This document shows, one piece after another, positions 1 through 10,799 of a stretch of 64,000 bases of DNA. Each line of letters starts with the position of its first letter. Within the stretch, counting starts at the first letter, position 1. The notes under the pieces are model-generated. The model did not search any database, was not told the DNA's origin, and saw only the letters and a program-made list of their open reading frames with translations. Origin of the DNA: Lucifuga dentata (Eukaryota; Chordata; Actinopteri; Ophidiiformes; Bythitidae); contig VXCM01001367.1 in assembly GCA_014773175.1 (NCBI GenBank), positions 241,634 to 305,633 of the forward strand, written 5' to 3'. The position numbers were made by a program, and so were the translations under genes.

Positions 1-1169
1 ATACTTCATATGAAATAGAACTTTCAGAGCAAAAAGATATCTTTTAAGTCTCATAATGCTATGATTCAGGCTCTTTCTGAGTTCTTTGTCCACAGCCCCA
101 AGATGAACGTTGGTCTTTCATCTTTTCTGCTTCTGATACATCTCCCAAACATCAAGTGGCTCAAATATCGCTTTGCTTCACTGGTTAGGGGCCAGCAGGC
201 AGAGCTCAACTTTATTTTTGTTCATTCACTACTTCCTCTGCATAGTCGAATACACAGACAACATTCTCCATCTCTTTCCTACTGATTTATGATGAATGTA
301 CTATCTAATCCTCCATCTTCTTTTCCTTCTTTTATCACTAAATCAGCTATAATCCCTGCCAACTCCTCTCTCTGTCAGCTGTACAACTCTTTCCCTGCCG
401 CCTCTGCTAACAAGTGACTCGTGACCATTCTGTGCTCCCCACTGGTGTGGAGTGGCAAAAAAAAAAAAAAAAAAAANAAAAAAAAAAAAAAAAAAAGAGA
501 AAAAACCCATCTATATTTCTTATATGTCCAAGGACGTGTTCATCAATTTGTTCTTTCATCATTTCATCTTGCATCTTTTGAAGAATACTTGACCTCTCAT
601 GATATCTTCAAATTCAGTCTTCCCTTCTTGTTTTGGTTTTGAGCAGTTTAAAACCTTAGTTCACCTCATGATTTTTTTGTTTTAGTTCTAGCCATCTGAT
701 GTTTCTAAAAGAGATAACTATATAAATAGTCAGTACATTGGTAGGTATTTTGTGTAAAGAATTCTTTCAGCACTCGCTGATGGTCTCTTTCATAAGTTGT
801 TTCTGTTTTTCTACTTGTTTCTGTATGTTCAGTGTATGAATATATTCAGACTTTGATGAGATTAGTATCATCAAATGGTTTCAACTATTAAATACAACTA
901 CATTGACTCATACACTACATATTTTCACAAGAATTTCACAATTTTTGTCTAACTCTATTAGTTGTTTAATAGTATGTATCTTATAAAACGTTTAATTCAG
1001 CCTCTGTTGTGTCTCATCATTCCATTTCTATTGAAATAGAATTTCACTCCTTCTCAACTGAGAATCTATGGCTGGCAAGTGTTATTTCTCACCTCTGAAT
1101 CATCACTGTTGTCTTTCTTTCCCTCACTTCTACAAATCTCAAACAGAATAATTCAACCATAGCCCATGG

Positions 1170-1170
<1 letters not shown>
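1..1170. other. AT-rich non-genic DNA
   Basis: No convincing gene. Frames are short and interrupted, and the longest plus-strand ones run through T-rich or poly-A sequence. The stretch holds one poly-A run with an N (457-496) and otherwise unique-looking AT-rich DNA. Confidence 0.7.
457..496. repeat. poly-A run with single N (contig join)
   Basis: About 40 A's are interrupted by one N at 477. The lone N looks like a placeholder where two contigs ended in the homopolymer, so the true length is unknown. Confidence 0.85.
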
Positions 1171-1171
<1 letters not shown>

Positions 1172-1212
<41 letters not shown>

Positions 1213-1222
1213 GAGAGAGAGA
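1172..1222. repeat. (AG)n microsatellite
   Basis: About 25 AG units with one AC interruption near 1205. Purine tract, likely polymorphic. No gene is attached. Confidence 0.95.
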
Positions 1223-1616
1223 TGTTCTTCTGTATCAAAATCATTCTTTTAATCAACAGAGCTGGTATTACAAGAACATTTTTGGTCAGATCAAAAAATG
1301 GATCGCAAGAGAGTATGGCCATCAGTGGTTTAAACCATTTTCTCTCTGAAATGTTTATTTTTTTCCCCACAATTTTTGTCTTTTTTGCCTTTACGTCACT
1401 TCATGTCTTCTCTCTCTGTGTTTTTCTTTTTGTGTTGATTTACTTATATGTCTCAGCCCCATTCCCTATACAAGAAAGGATAACAAAACTATCCATTCAT
1501 TTACAGTTTGGACGATACAGTACAACACATCACACAAGAGAAATATGCTGTATGACGATATTGACAATATTGCGGCATGATGATGTGTTGATGAATTTTC
1601 ACATTATGCACAAAAA

Positions 1617-1650
1617 CTAACTAACTAATTAACTAACTAACTAACTAACT
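1617..1650. repeat. (AACT)n tetranucleotide microsatellite
   Basis: Roughly eight units of AACT with one AATT variant near 1627. Confidence 0.9.
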
Positions 1651-3450
1651 GAAAAGAAGCATGCCTGAAAGTAGTGAGTCATCTCCTGATAAATAAAAAG
1701 GTTGTTTGAAAATGCTTCAGCTACAAGACTAACTTGCTAATTGCCCAAGGTGGAGGCATAGCAAACACCGAGGTAAATACCAAGAAAGTCAAAAGTTGCA
1801 TGAGGATGCAAGTCAGGCAGCTGATTTGCGAACCATAACAAGCAGGCAAGTGTCCCTGACTAGTTGTGTACTCCCTGTGACAGAAAAAGACAACTGTAGG
1901 GTGAAATCAGTGAAGCTGTGACTTTTTGTCACAATGTATGAACAGTGTTAGCCTTACCGCTACGCTCACTTGAGTTGAGTGCTTCGCCTCAACACAGGCT
2001 TGTGGTGGAGCCAGACATCGGAACCATATTTAAGTACAGCATCAAAGATCCAATTTAGCACTGAAGGGAATATCATAACCTGCCAAATGAACTCCTAACC
2101 ATCAGCAGTAATTTTATTTGTTGATACTTTTATTTTATACACTATTGAGGACTAGCAGGTCAAGCTTACAGTTTACAACCTAAAATATTACGAGCATAGC
2201 CCAGTGGGAAATTGAGTTAAAGTTTATTTTGCCTTCAGGTTTATGGTATGTATATATATATATATATATCCTCACCTGACATACTTTCCCTTGTAAATAG
2301 ATTCAACAATGAGTCATGCATGTTCGGTGAATGATTGGAATCCTGTTAATTCTGATCTACAGTCAAACATTTTACGCTGTCTTTTTGCTTTAAACTTTGT
2401 TCAGAGAAAAATCAGACTATAGTGTACATGAAAACATAGTGACTGTGAACCACTGAACCTTCTCCGACAGTAAAGGCTCTCAGGCAGATATTCTCTGCCA
2501 TTATTAAGATACCCATGGTGTCTAACCTTTCCTCTGTCCAGGATTAACAGACTGGAGGTGAGGTGAAGGGATTAATGGTTATTTGCTGAAGAGACAATTA
2601 TGCCATGTCTCATAATTTCAACAGAAAGGGCTTCAATGTTTGAGTGGGGGGGGGNGGGCAGTCCTTGTTTGCAGCTGTCAATTGGCATGAACTTGACTTG
2701 ACATTTCATCCTTAAAGACAGTCATATTCACTTATTTTTTTTTGTCATATTACCAAATTAAACTGAAAACCTAACTCAATTTTATACCAGATATGATGTA
2801 CTGAGAATGCATTTAGTACTTTAGCATTTTCCACAAAGAAAACACTGCTGTAAATGCAGCTACAAAGAGGTTCTGAACTGTAAATATTTACAGGGCAAGA
2901 TATATTGCTCAGGAAGAACTGACAAAAGACAAAGAGAAATAATTTAGAGGGATTTCTAGTGGCTGGGTGTCAAAGTCTATTACCTCATTAGGAGGGATTT
3001 CACAAAGAAACTGCTAATTGGTCTTAGCTCCTAAATAAAGGCTTACTTCTCAGCGTATCACTGTGGCCTATAGCTAGACTTGCTTAATGAGATGGGTTGT
3101 CTAATGAAGGATACCACAGTCTTGGATAGTGTGTTCAGTTCACCTTGGAGTCTAATGTGGCTACAAGAAGCTCCCTCTCATTATCCTCCTCATTCCATTT
3201 TTGCCTTTACCTCTTTAGTGCAGACAGAATTGGAATCCGCCTCAACAGATGTGATAGTGGGTTTTGTGCTTTTGCTGGTTAACTTTCAATAGTGTGTATT
3301 CTTTGACAGCTGTCTGAATAAATATAGATAATTTGCCTTTTGGTGTTATCATCAAAAGAGTTGGTGTCCTTCCAGTTTTGGTAAAAGAATCTTAAAATTT
3401 ACAAACCAGGAAGACAACGATTAAAATCAAAGGAAAAAAGGATCACAATT
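1651..3450. other. Non-genic DNA with short simple repeats
   Basis: No gene seen. It contains a short (TA)n at 2250-2269 and a G run with a single N at 2655. The part from about 2920 to 3080 is more complex but has no sustained open frame. Confidence 0.65.
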
Positions 3451-3452
3451 TT

Positions 3453-3454
<2 letters not shown>

Positions 3455-3487
<33 letters not shown>

Positions 3488-3590
3488 ATATNTATATATA
3501 TATATATATATATATATCTATAACTTATATATATATATACTTACTTAACTTAACTTAACTTATATATATATATATATATATCTATAACTT
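3455..3590. repeat. compound (TG)n-(TA)n microsatellite with CTTAA units
   Basis: A TG tract (3455-3482) passes into TA tracts separated by short 'tctataact' spacers and by CTTAA pentamers at 3541-3560. A single N lies at 3492. The alternating purine-pyrimidine run is long and probably unstable. Confidence 0.9.
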
Positions 3591-3967
3591 TTAGGTACAA
3601 CACACACAACCAGCATCAGCCTACAAAATGCAGATAAATGAACAGGAATTACAAGTGATCATTTTGGGGTGGAGCAGTTGAGGAAATTTGGTTACTGTGG
3701 TTACTGGTTACTGTGGATAATCATGTATATGAATGTAGCTAGTTCCCAATGTAGCTATTTTCTAATAGTAAAAATTCTTACGCTGATTCTAGAGCTAAAA
3801 ATTCAAATGCAGGATGATTCTGAAGGTTATGCGCTCTAATGAACTGCATCACGTTATGGAAAATATTTGTGGTATTAAAAATAGTCAAATTATTTTTGTA
3901 TAAAGTAACTATAAATATTCTAATGTTGGTTTGAATAAGTGATTAAAATAAAGGTCATTTCAGTTAA

Positions 3968-5118
3968 AGGACCATGGCAGTGATTTTGCATGTTTGAGCC
4001 CTATAAATAAAACCTGCATACAGTCCATACACATATTACTGCAAACCATATGTCAAAACATAATACTGGAGTGGAACATTTTATAATTTTTTTCATGCTT
4101 TCCAGACAGCCATTGATTTCAGTTCATTCCAGTAAGCTATAAAAATCAACTTGAGACTTGAAACATGCTTGAGATATAAACTATCACAACAAACATGATG
4201 TCTGTTACATTTTTTTGTCAAAATTATTTAGTTTAACCAACCCAAAATGGAGCTACACAGAAGAAAATGTATGCCTCTGCCAGGGAATACAGTCCCAGGA
4301 GAAAACTGCTTTTATCAAGACTAAAATTCTACAATTGTGTGTAAGTGTTAGCACACAAAACACTGAATTTTAAGGTGGGTGTATCGGCTTACGATTTCAT
4401 TAGAAAGATTAGGAATACATCATGGAATATAGTTCCAGGAAAAGACGGCTTTTACCAAGTAATTAATACCTTCAAATCTACATATGAACGTACATGTTAG
4501 TAGGCAAAACACTGGATTTTAAGGTAGGTTGGTTGTTGGTGGTTTAAGGTGGTGGCTGAACATTTTAGTGGATTTAGCAAAATTACAGGAAAACTAAAAT
4601 ACAGTTTTATGTTTTAGAAGTGGTTGTGTAGCGACAAATTGGCAACAAAGAGTCCATGAGTTTAGCATCTAAGCTGGCCAATTTACACTGTGTTAAGTGG
4701 ATGACTGAGTTTTGTTCCTAACATAACACAAACTAACCTGATGAATAACTGTTGTTCCGTTGTAAAAGAAGCATCTTGAATCGTTGAGTCTTGCCGTTGC
4801 TTGATTCACATGTTAGCGTTGTTTTCTTATTTTTTTTGTTTTTTTTTCTTCTGTAAGAACTGTTGGCCTGCCATCCAAATACACCAGAACTGTATGCACA
4901 GGTGCCTTATATTACCTATTAGTGAATCTCTGTGAAACGCCCCCACCACAAGTGTACTACTACCCTCTAATGGCAAGGAGTGGAAACGCCCCAAAACAAA
5001 ACAATTCCACCACAACCGAAACACCCATATTGGCTCCAACAGGTTGTTAGTAACATAATATGAATATGGATAGTATTTATTGGGTTTAAACTTATAAAAT
5101 CGATGGTACATGGTCCCT
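3968..5118 (+). mobile_element. TTAA-flanked MITE with inverted ends (copy A)
   Basis: The element starts AGGACCAT just after a TTAA (3964-3967) and ends ATGGTCCCT just before another TTAA (5119-5122). The ends extend as imperfect inverted repeats: 'tgtttgagccctataaata' near 3991 corresponds, inverted, to 'tatttattgggtttaaac' near 5074. A TTAA target duplication is known for the piggyBac and Kolobok superfamilies, and no transposase reading frame is visible, so this is a non-autonomous element. Related copies lie at 22690 and 41234. This copy is longer than the roughly 515-bp copy at 41234; the extra length comes partly from an internal duplication (4283-4528) and partly from a 3' segment (about 4740-5040) that I do not see in the other two. 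Superfamily assignment is inference. Confidence 0.7.
4283..4528 (+). repeat. internal ~140-bp tandem duplication in MITE copy A
   Basis: 'ggaatacagtcccaggagaa' near 4284 recurs in diverged form as 'ggaatatagttccaggaaaa' near 4424. Both are followed by 'gactgcttttayc', 'gttag..gcaaaacactg' and 'ttttaaggt'. The other copies have this segment once. Confidence 0.65.
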
Positions 5119-5768
5119 TTAAGTATTTTTAAGGTTATGGTCATTGTTATAGGTAGTTTCATGTTAAACTATACTGCCTTGTTGTGTCCACATGGCCACA
5201 TTTAATTTGTATATATCATATAACTGACATTTCTTTCATACATAAAACCTTGAATCTTCTGTTAGGTCAAGCTCCACACACAAGCAGAGACAGGCAGATC
5301 ACACTATTTTGCAGGCACACCTAACTTACACTTGCTTACCAACACATCACACGCACACTTAGACCTTCACACGCAATGATCTTTGACACTTATCTCTCCA
5401 TCTCTCACTTCATTCCTTGGTTCTGCCTTCCTGGTCTCTCCCTTGCTGTTGGCTGCAGGTATTGGTGGTATTTGTAAAGAGTCTAATTGCTCTCGTGTCT
5501 GGAGTGTGGCCATTGGAATTGTGGCTGGCTAATGAGCTCCGTGGGAGAGGGTCAGGACTTAGGCGAAGCAACACCGGGCTTTGCTCCCTAATAAAGGTCA
5601 CATACCTACTGGGAAAAATGCCACAGCATGATGTGATGACCGAGGAAAGAGGACCGACCAGCATTTTACTAGCTATTAAATAAATGAACAAACCACTGAC
5701 GGAATGAAATTTTTTTTGGGGGAGGTTGGCAGGTTTTATGCTACCACAGATCTTGATGCCCAATTTAA

Positions 5769-5802
5769 TTTTTTTTTTTNTTTTTTTTTTTTTTTTTTTT
5801 TT
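5769..5802. repeat. poly-T run with single N (contig join)
   Basis: T homopolymer split by an N at 5780. A 209-codon minus-strand frame crossing it exists only because the homopolymer reads as lysine codons. Confidence 0.85.
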
Positions 5803-7425
5803 GCTTATATCAGATTTATTGATAGTCTCTTTACATCTTTTTTTCAGTAGCCAATATCTGATAGCTATTTCTGTAAACCTAAAACAATCTGCATATGCAA
5901 GTGAAGGTTTATGTTCCAAGATAGAGGCAGGCAAAACATTATAATGGATGAAACTGAGACAGAGATACTTATACAAGGTATTACTTTTTGAAGAAATAGC
6001 TATGAAGAAATAGTTATTTCTATTTCTGCAACGACTCATATTTAATAGCAGAGAAGAATGTTTACAGACAAGATGAGGAATAAGAAATTGATATGTGGAA
6101 GGACAAAACCTTTGACCTTTTGATTATCTTTTAAATGGAAGTAGTACTACTATAAATATGAAATAAACACAAGGCTTGTGTATACATTAGAAAAGGGTTG
6201 TGTATTGAAATTATATACTTTCAATATTACTCAATATTGAAAAACATAGTGACACTAGGTGCCCAATTTTGATAAAGTAGTTAATCTCATGATCTCTCAT
6301 CATCAACCTAGTGATTTGTACAAAGAGCACAGCTGTTTCTAGCTTAAACTCATGTCATTTTCTATTGAATAAAAAAGGTATTGAGAATCATACTAGCAGT
6401 GATATTGGAATAAATTTTTTGATAAAAAAGCCAAACATTTGATTAGATCTCCTTGTAAAAATGGATAGTTTGCCATTCCTTTCCTTTCAAAAATTACTCC
6501 TACCTCTCCTTTCCCCTTCCCAGCATATCTCGACAAGTATGATTTCTGCTTGGATGAAGTGAAAATGATTGAAAACCAACCAACCAACCAACAATGTCTA
6601 TCTCTTTTATCACTGATGCATGCATATAGTCAGTCCATTTGTCACGGTGAAGTAGTTTAAGACTCACTCTCCACAGAAGTGAGAAATATTACTGAAAATC
6701 CTGTAGGGAACACTTTTCAGAGACACTTCAGAAATAACTTCACCCACCACATGAACTGCAAGATGGTGTAGATAATTTTGACAGTTTGTTTGCAGATAAA
6801 AAGTTCATGAATTAAATGTATAACAGGCCATTTACTTATGTTCTGAGGGGGAAAAAAAGAAAAAAAGGGCCCAGCCTCTCCTTCCACAGTAGAAGGTACA
6901 CACAGTGTTCATGCTTTAAGTACATGTCTAATCTCATATGTTCAGCTAAAGGGGGGTCAGCCAGTTACAGTTGAGGTGAGGGTAGGTTTGCCTGAAAACA
7001 GCAAATCTGTGCCAAGGTCAGTGATACTTACTGTCAATGAACCCATTACATCCATTAGCACTAAACACAGGCAATGCCCTGCCCACTTTCAGTGTCCTTT
7101 TCTTATTCTGCTACCTTGTTCACCTTTTCTCCTTATTAAGCTATTATGCCTGGTTAAATATGTGAGGCAAAAAAACAGACCTGAGGTTTGGTTTATACAT
7201 GCTGAAAACAAAAAATGGTAAAGTAAAAGCATCAGCAGCCTTGCACTAATGGAAAGAATGGTAAACACTAATGAATCCTTCCGGCAGTCTCTCTGCTCCC
7301 TTTCTTTTTAGCTGGCGCACTTGTGTTCCCTTATAGGTTTTATTCCTCAGGTAGCTCCATTAAATGCTGCAGCAAGAGCACTATTGCAATTAACAAGAAG
7401 GAGCTGTTGTACAGTTGGATTGATT

Positions 7426-7450
7426 TGTGTGTGTGTGTGTGTGTGTGTGT
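7426..7450. repeat. (GT)n microsatellite
   Basis: About 12 GT units. Confidence 0.9.
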
Positions 7451-8798
7451 TGCATTTGCCTTTACTGTAACTGAAATTATTTTCTTTTCTCTTTTTTATT
7501 TTTCTGCTTTCCCTAAATAGGCTAAAAACATAAATAATCTGGAAACACCCTGTCTCTGTCATAGAGAAATGTTTTTCTGACACTTCTGCTAGCCAAAGAT
7601 GAAGGAAACATGTTTTACTTAAACAGTTCCTTCTTTTGTGTGCTGCTCTTTTGCACAAGGATGACATGTTTACTTTCAAGAAAACAAAATAATACATACA
7701 AGCAAGATAAACAACAGACAGTATTCATATAGACTTTCAAAATATCCACACTACACAAAATGATGTACAAATTGATAAGTGCAGTAATGACTAAAGGCTC
7801 CTAGAGAAGGTGTGTTTTTGGGCTGGTGCTTGTGAGAGAATCGTGCTGAAATCTTTGGTTGTCAATCCAGTGACAGATTGATTCTCACAGACATACAGAG
7901 GCACTGATACAACGTTAAACTGAGGATTTAGTATATTCAGTCATTGCCATCATACATTCAGATCATCTGTTTGTTCTCATTATACAGAGCGATAGACTCA
8001 GCATGATTTAATCCAGCTTGTGTTCAGCACAGGCAAATGCACTCTTAACTCACATTTAATCAATACACAACTGACAAGTTGATTTTTCCTGATTAAAAGA
8101 AGACTTTTATTTTAACACAGGGACTGCATACATCAGGGAATAAATATGTTTTTCTGTCTGTGAGAGAACTTGATTGTAAAATTAAAATCTTGCTGTCCTT
8201 TACAGTCATCAAGGAGCCACATGGGAGGCACAATAAAGTTGGAATATTACACATCTGCACTGCAAAATCAGCAATAAGATAGGACAATAAAGTAAAATAT
8301 AAACAGGTCTCAGGCCTACAATAGAGTAAAGTTAAGAAACTCTAAATCTCTGGTATGTTTAAGATTATGGGTAGATTTATTGTACCCTGGCATAGATAAC
8401 AACCTTAACTTTATGTTGTCACTGCTCATGAACACACTGATAGAAAGCAAACACTCCCATAACAGACATATTTTAGCTTGGTAAAACTGTTTGGAGAGGA
8501 CAGAGCATGCTTGCCACAAATACTGCACCCTTATATGCTAGGATCAGCATAAGTTTTCTAATACTTAAATTGGCATGGCTGCATATTACACAAAATGGGT
8601 GTTTAATGGGAGACTGGACAGTATGTATACCCTTTCTCATAAGTATAGAAGTTGCCATCAAGAGATGTATGATGTTCCCTTTCATGTTCACTTTCACTAT
8701 GCACAATTAAATATTGTCATCAAATTTGACATCAGTGATATTGCACAGCTCTTTATTTATTGCTTATCAATGGGACAATCATACCGTATGATAAGAAA

Positions 8799-8933
8799 CA
8801 CTAAGTGCATTGTCATCAGTCATCAGATCAAAGCCACTGACATATATCTATATCTATATCTATATNCACTAAGTGCATTGTCATCAGTCATCAGATCAAA
8901 GCCACTGACATATATCTATATCTATATCTATAT
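8799..8933. repeat. 67-bp exact duplication around a single N (unmerged contig overlap)
   Basis: Bases 8799-8865 and 8867-8933 are identical, beginning 'cactaagtgcattgtcatca' and ending in the TATATC microsatellite, with only an N (8866) between. This is the signature of two overlapping contig ends placed side by side. It should be collapsed to one copy. Confidence 0.9.
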
Positions 8934-8961
8934 ATATCTATATATATCTATATATATATAT
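8911..8961. repeat. (ATATCT)n / (TA)n microsatellite
   Basis: Hexamer ATATCT units run into TA units. The real array length is uncertain because of the join at 8866. Confidence 0.85.
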
Positions 8962-9561
8962 TTTATTGTTCACCTTCCCGTTTTTCCTTTGTATATTATT
9001 AGTTGAATACCAACAGTATAACCTTCACTAACAGCTCCTCAGTTAAACAAAGTCACCACAAAGCTTTGGTGCAGAATACACCTTTTATCACTCATGTTCT
9101 CTTATAGCACACACACTGTTGTATTGGCTGCGGTACCTGTCTGTCCCAAAGGTGTGTGCCGTGGTCAGGCAAGTGGTCCTAGACTCCCAGCTCCAATTAA
9201 GAGAACAGACAGTTGGTGAGAGGGAGGGAGAGAGTATTAACTCCCTGCAGACACAGAAACACTTCAGCAGAATATTAACATCTAATATTTCAACCACATC
9301 CTGCTATCTCCAATTACAGCTTTGTTTATGCATTCTGTCTTCCAGATGCAGGAAATATGTTATTGCTTCATGACCAAGTAAAGTAAAAAAATACTTTATA
9401 AAATGCCAAAGACACAAAGGAGTCAAAGAGAAGATGCATTAGTAGCACATGCTGCCAATCTGGACAGAGGTTTTGACTGAATGTAAAAAAACACTAACAC
9501 ATCAAAATAAGTTTGCAGAGGAAAATATATACTTGCAATATAAGCTACAGTTTCCACCACT
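8962..9561. other. Non-genic DNA
   Basis: No gene or recognised repeat. The frames present are under 90 codons and show no motif. Confidence 0.6.
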
Positions 9562-10160
9562 TATCTGGGTTGTAGAGGCATCAGACCAAGGCTAGATATC
9601 CCCTTTCCCCAGCTACACCCGCCAGCTCTTCCTGGGGGATCCAAATGTGTTTCCATGCCAGATGGGATATATAATCCCTTCAGTGTATTCTAGGTCTTCC
9701 CTGTGGTCTTCTCCCAGATGGACAAGCAGACCTCCCCAGGTGGGCATCCAGGAAGCATCTTGATTAGATGCCCAAACCATCTCAGCTGGCTCCCTTCAAT
9801 GTAAAGGAGGAATGGTTTTACACTATACTATCCACGATCCTAACCCTGTTCCTAAAGGTGATTCCTGAAACTAGATTTCAACTGTTTATTCACAATCTCA
9901 TTCTTTTGGTTACAACCCAAAGTTCTTACTCATAGCTTAGGGGTGGGACGTAGATTGACCGCTAAACTGAGTGTTTTGCCTTTAGGCTCATCTCTCTTCA
10001 CTACCATAATCCAGTGCATTACCTGCATCACTGAAGATCACGGGAGAGTACCATTGCCTCAGATTTGGATGTGCTGACCCCCCCAAGTGCATACTGGTGG
10101 TCACAGTCTGATGAAGTCAATAAATCTACATAATCTGCAAAAAAGTTCATTGTAAGTCAT
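9562..10160 (-). mobile_element. RTE/Expander-like LINE fragment (decayed)
   Basis: The plus strand here is the antisense of a LINE very abundant in fish. Recognisable blocks in order are 'ctgggttgtagaggcatcag', 'ctcttcctgggggatcc', 'gtcttccctgtggtcttctc', 'acctccccaggtgggcatcc', 'gatgcccaaaccatctcagc', 'cattcttttggttacaaccc', 'gggacgtagattgaccg', 'gtttcgcc'-like sequence, 'cctcagatttggatgtgctg' and 'acagtctgatgaagtcaa'. The order and spacing fit the C-terminal reverse-transcriptase region read on the minus strand. A jump between 'ctgcatcactgaagatc' and 'gggagagtaccattgcctca' suggests an internal deletion of the more usual sequence between them. Many stops show that it is dead. The family name comes from memory of fish repeats and could be wrong at clade level; that it is a LINE remnant is more certain. 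Confidence 0.75.
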
Positions 10161-10590
10161 AAGGGTGCAGATTGTTGTAAATTTATTCAGTTCTTATTAA
10201 ATGATGGTGAATTTATTTGAAAAATTGATTTCAGATTACTTGTCCTATAATATGCACTCTGCCAGCTGGCATATAAATGTGTTTCTGGAACCAAAATATT
10301 AAATAGTCCTCCTTTAGGCATAAACAAAAGGATCATCAGGGAAACAAACCTTTTAGAAGAAATCAAAAGTATAAATAATAATTCTCAGATTACTTGGTAG
10401 GAGATTTGGTTTGGTTGTATTTGAAACAGATACAGATACAGATGTAGAGTTAGAAAGATTTAATCAACTTAAGGTCAGTCGTATTGCTTATAGGATATAT
10501 TTATATGGAAAATATCTCAGTGTCTAAAACATTCTAATTTTGGTGAATCAGTAAAATTTGGATGCATGTTTTCTGTATTTGTTTTCCATT
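10161..10590. other. Non-genic DNA, possibly more LINE remnant
   Basis: AT-rich, with no clear motif. It sits between two decayed LINE pieces and may include their eroded flanks. Confidence 0.5.
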
Positions 10591-10770
10591 GGCTTAATAT
10601 TGGCAGTACAAATAAGAAATAGTGACAGTGAAGGTTTAAATTTCAATGGATAGATTTCAGTATATTTCAAAGATCACAATCAAAGGTTTTGCTTTATGCT
10701 GATGACACCATTTTATATATAAAACCTGATTCTCTTTGTTTGGAAACATTTCTCAAGGTTCTTTTTCATG
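10591..10770 (+). mobile_element. L1/Tx1-like LINE reverse-transcriptase fragment with YADD box
   Basis: At 10683-10772 one frame reads KVLLYADDTILYIKPDSL and continues as CLETFLKVL. The YADD tetrad is at 10695-10706. This matches the catalytic Y-A-D-D block of LINE reverse transcriptases, followed by the hydrophobic 'ILYI' and then an L-rich helix, as in L1/Tx1-type elements. Upstream (10591-10650), after a frame change, the sequence reads GLILAVQIRNSDSEGLNFNG, which fits the 'LA..IR.....I.G' block that precedes YADD in that family. A stop (TAG near 10651) and the frame change show it is a pseudogene piece. Downstream similarity fades by about 10790. Confidence 0.6.
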
Positions 10771-10799
10771 TCTGAGTGACAAATTCTGAAGAGTACAGT

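Larger units (their letters stand above)
5123..8798. other. Non-genic DNA; nothing gene-like seen
   Basis: AT-rich sequence containing a poly-T with an N (5769-5802), a CCAA repeat near 6576-6592 and a (GT)n (7426-7450). The blocks 5480-5690 and 7230-7400 are less repetitive and could be conserved non-coding sequence, but no frame with splice sites or similarity is evident. Confidence 0.6.

Noticed and set aside
5410..6039. 209-codon minus-strand open frame
   Set aside because: It passes through the poly-T/N join at 5780, which translates as lysines. The frame on either side is not continuous in real sequence.
7828..7895. Hairpin between 'tgtgagagaatc' and 'gattgattctcaca'
   Set aside because: The stem is short with bulges; chance pairing of this quality is common.
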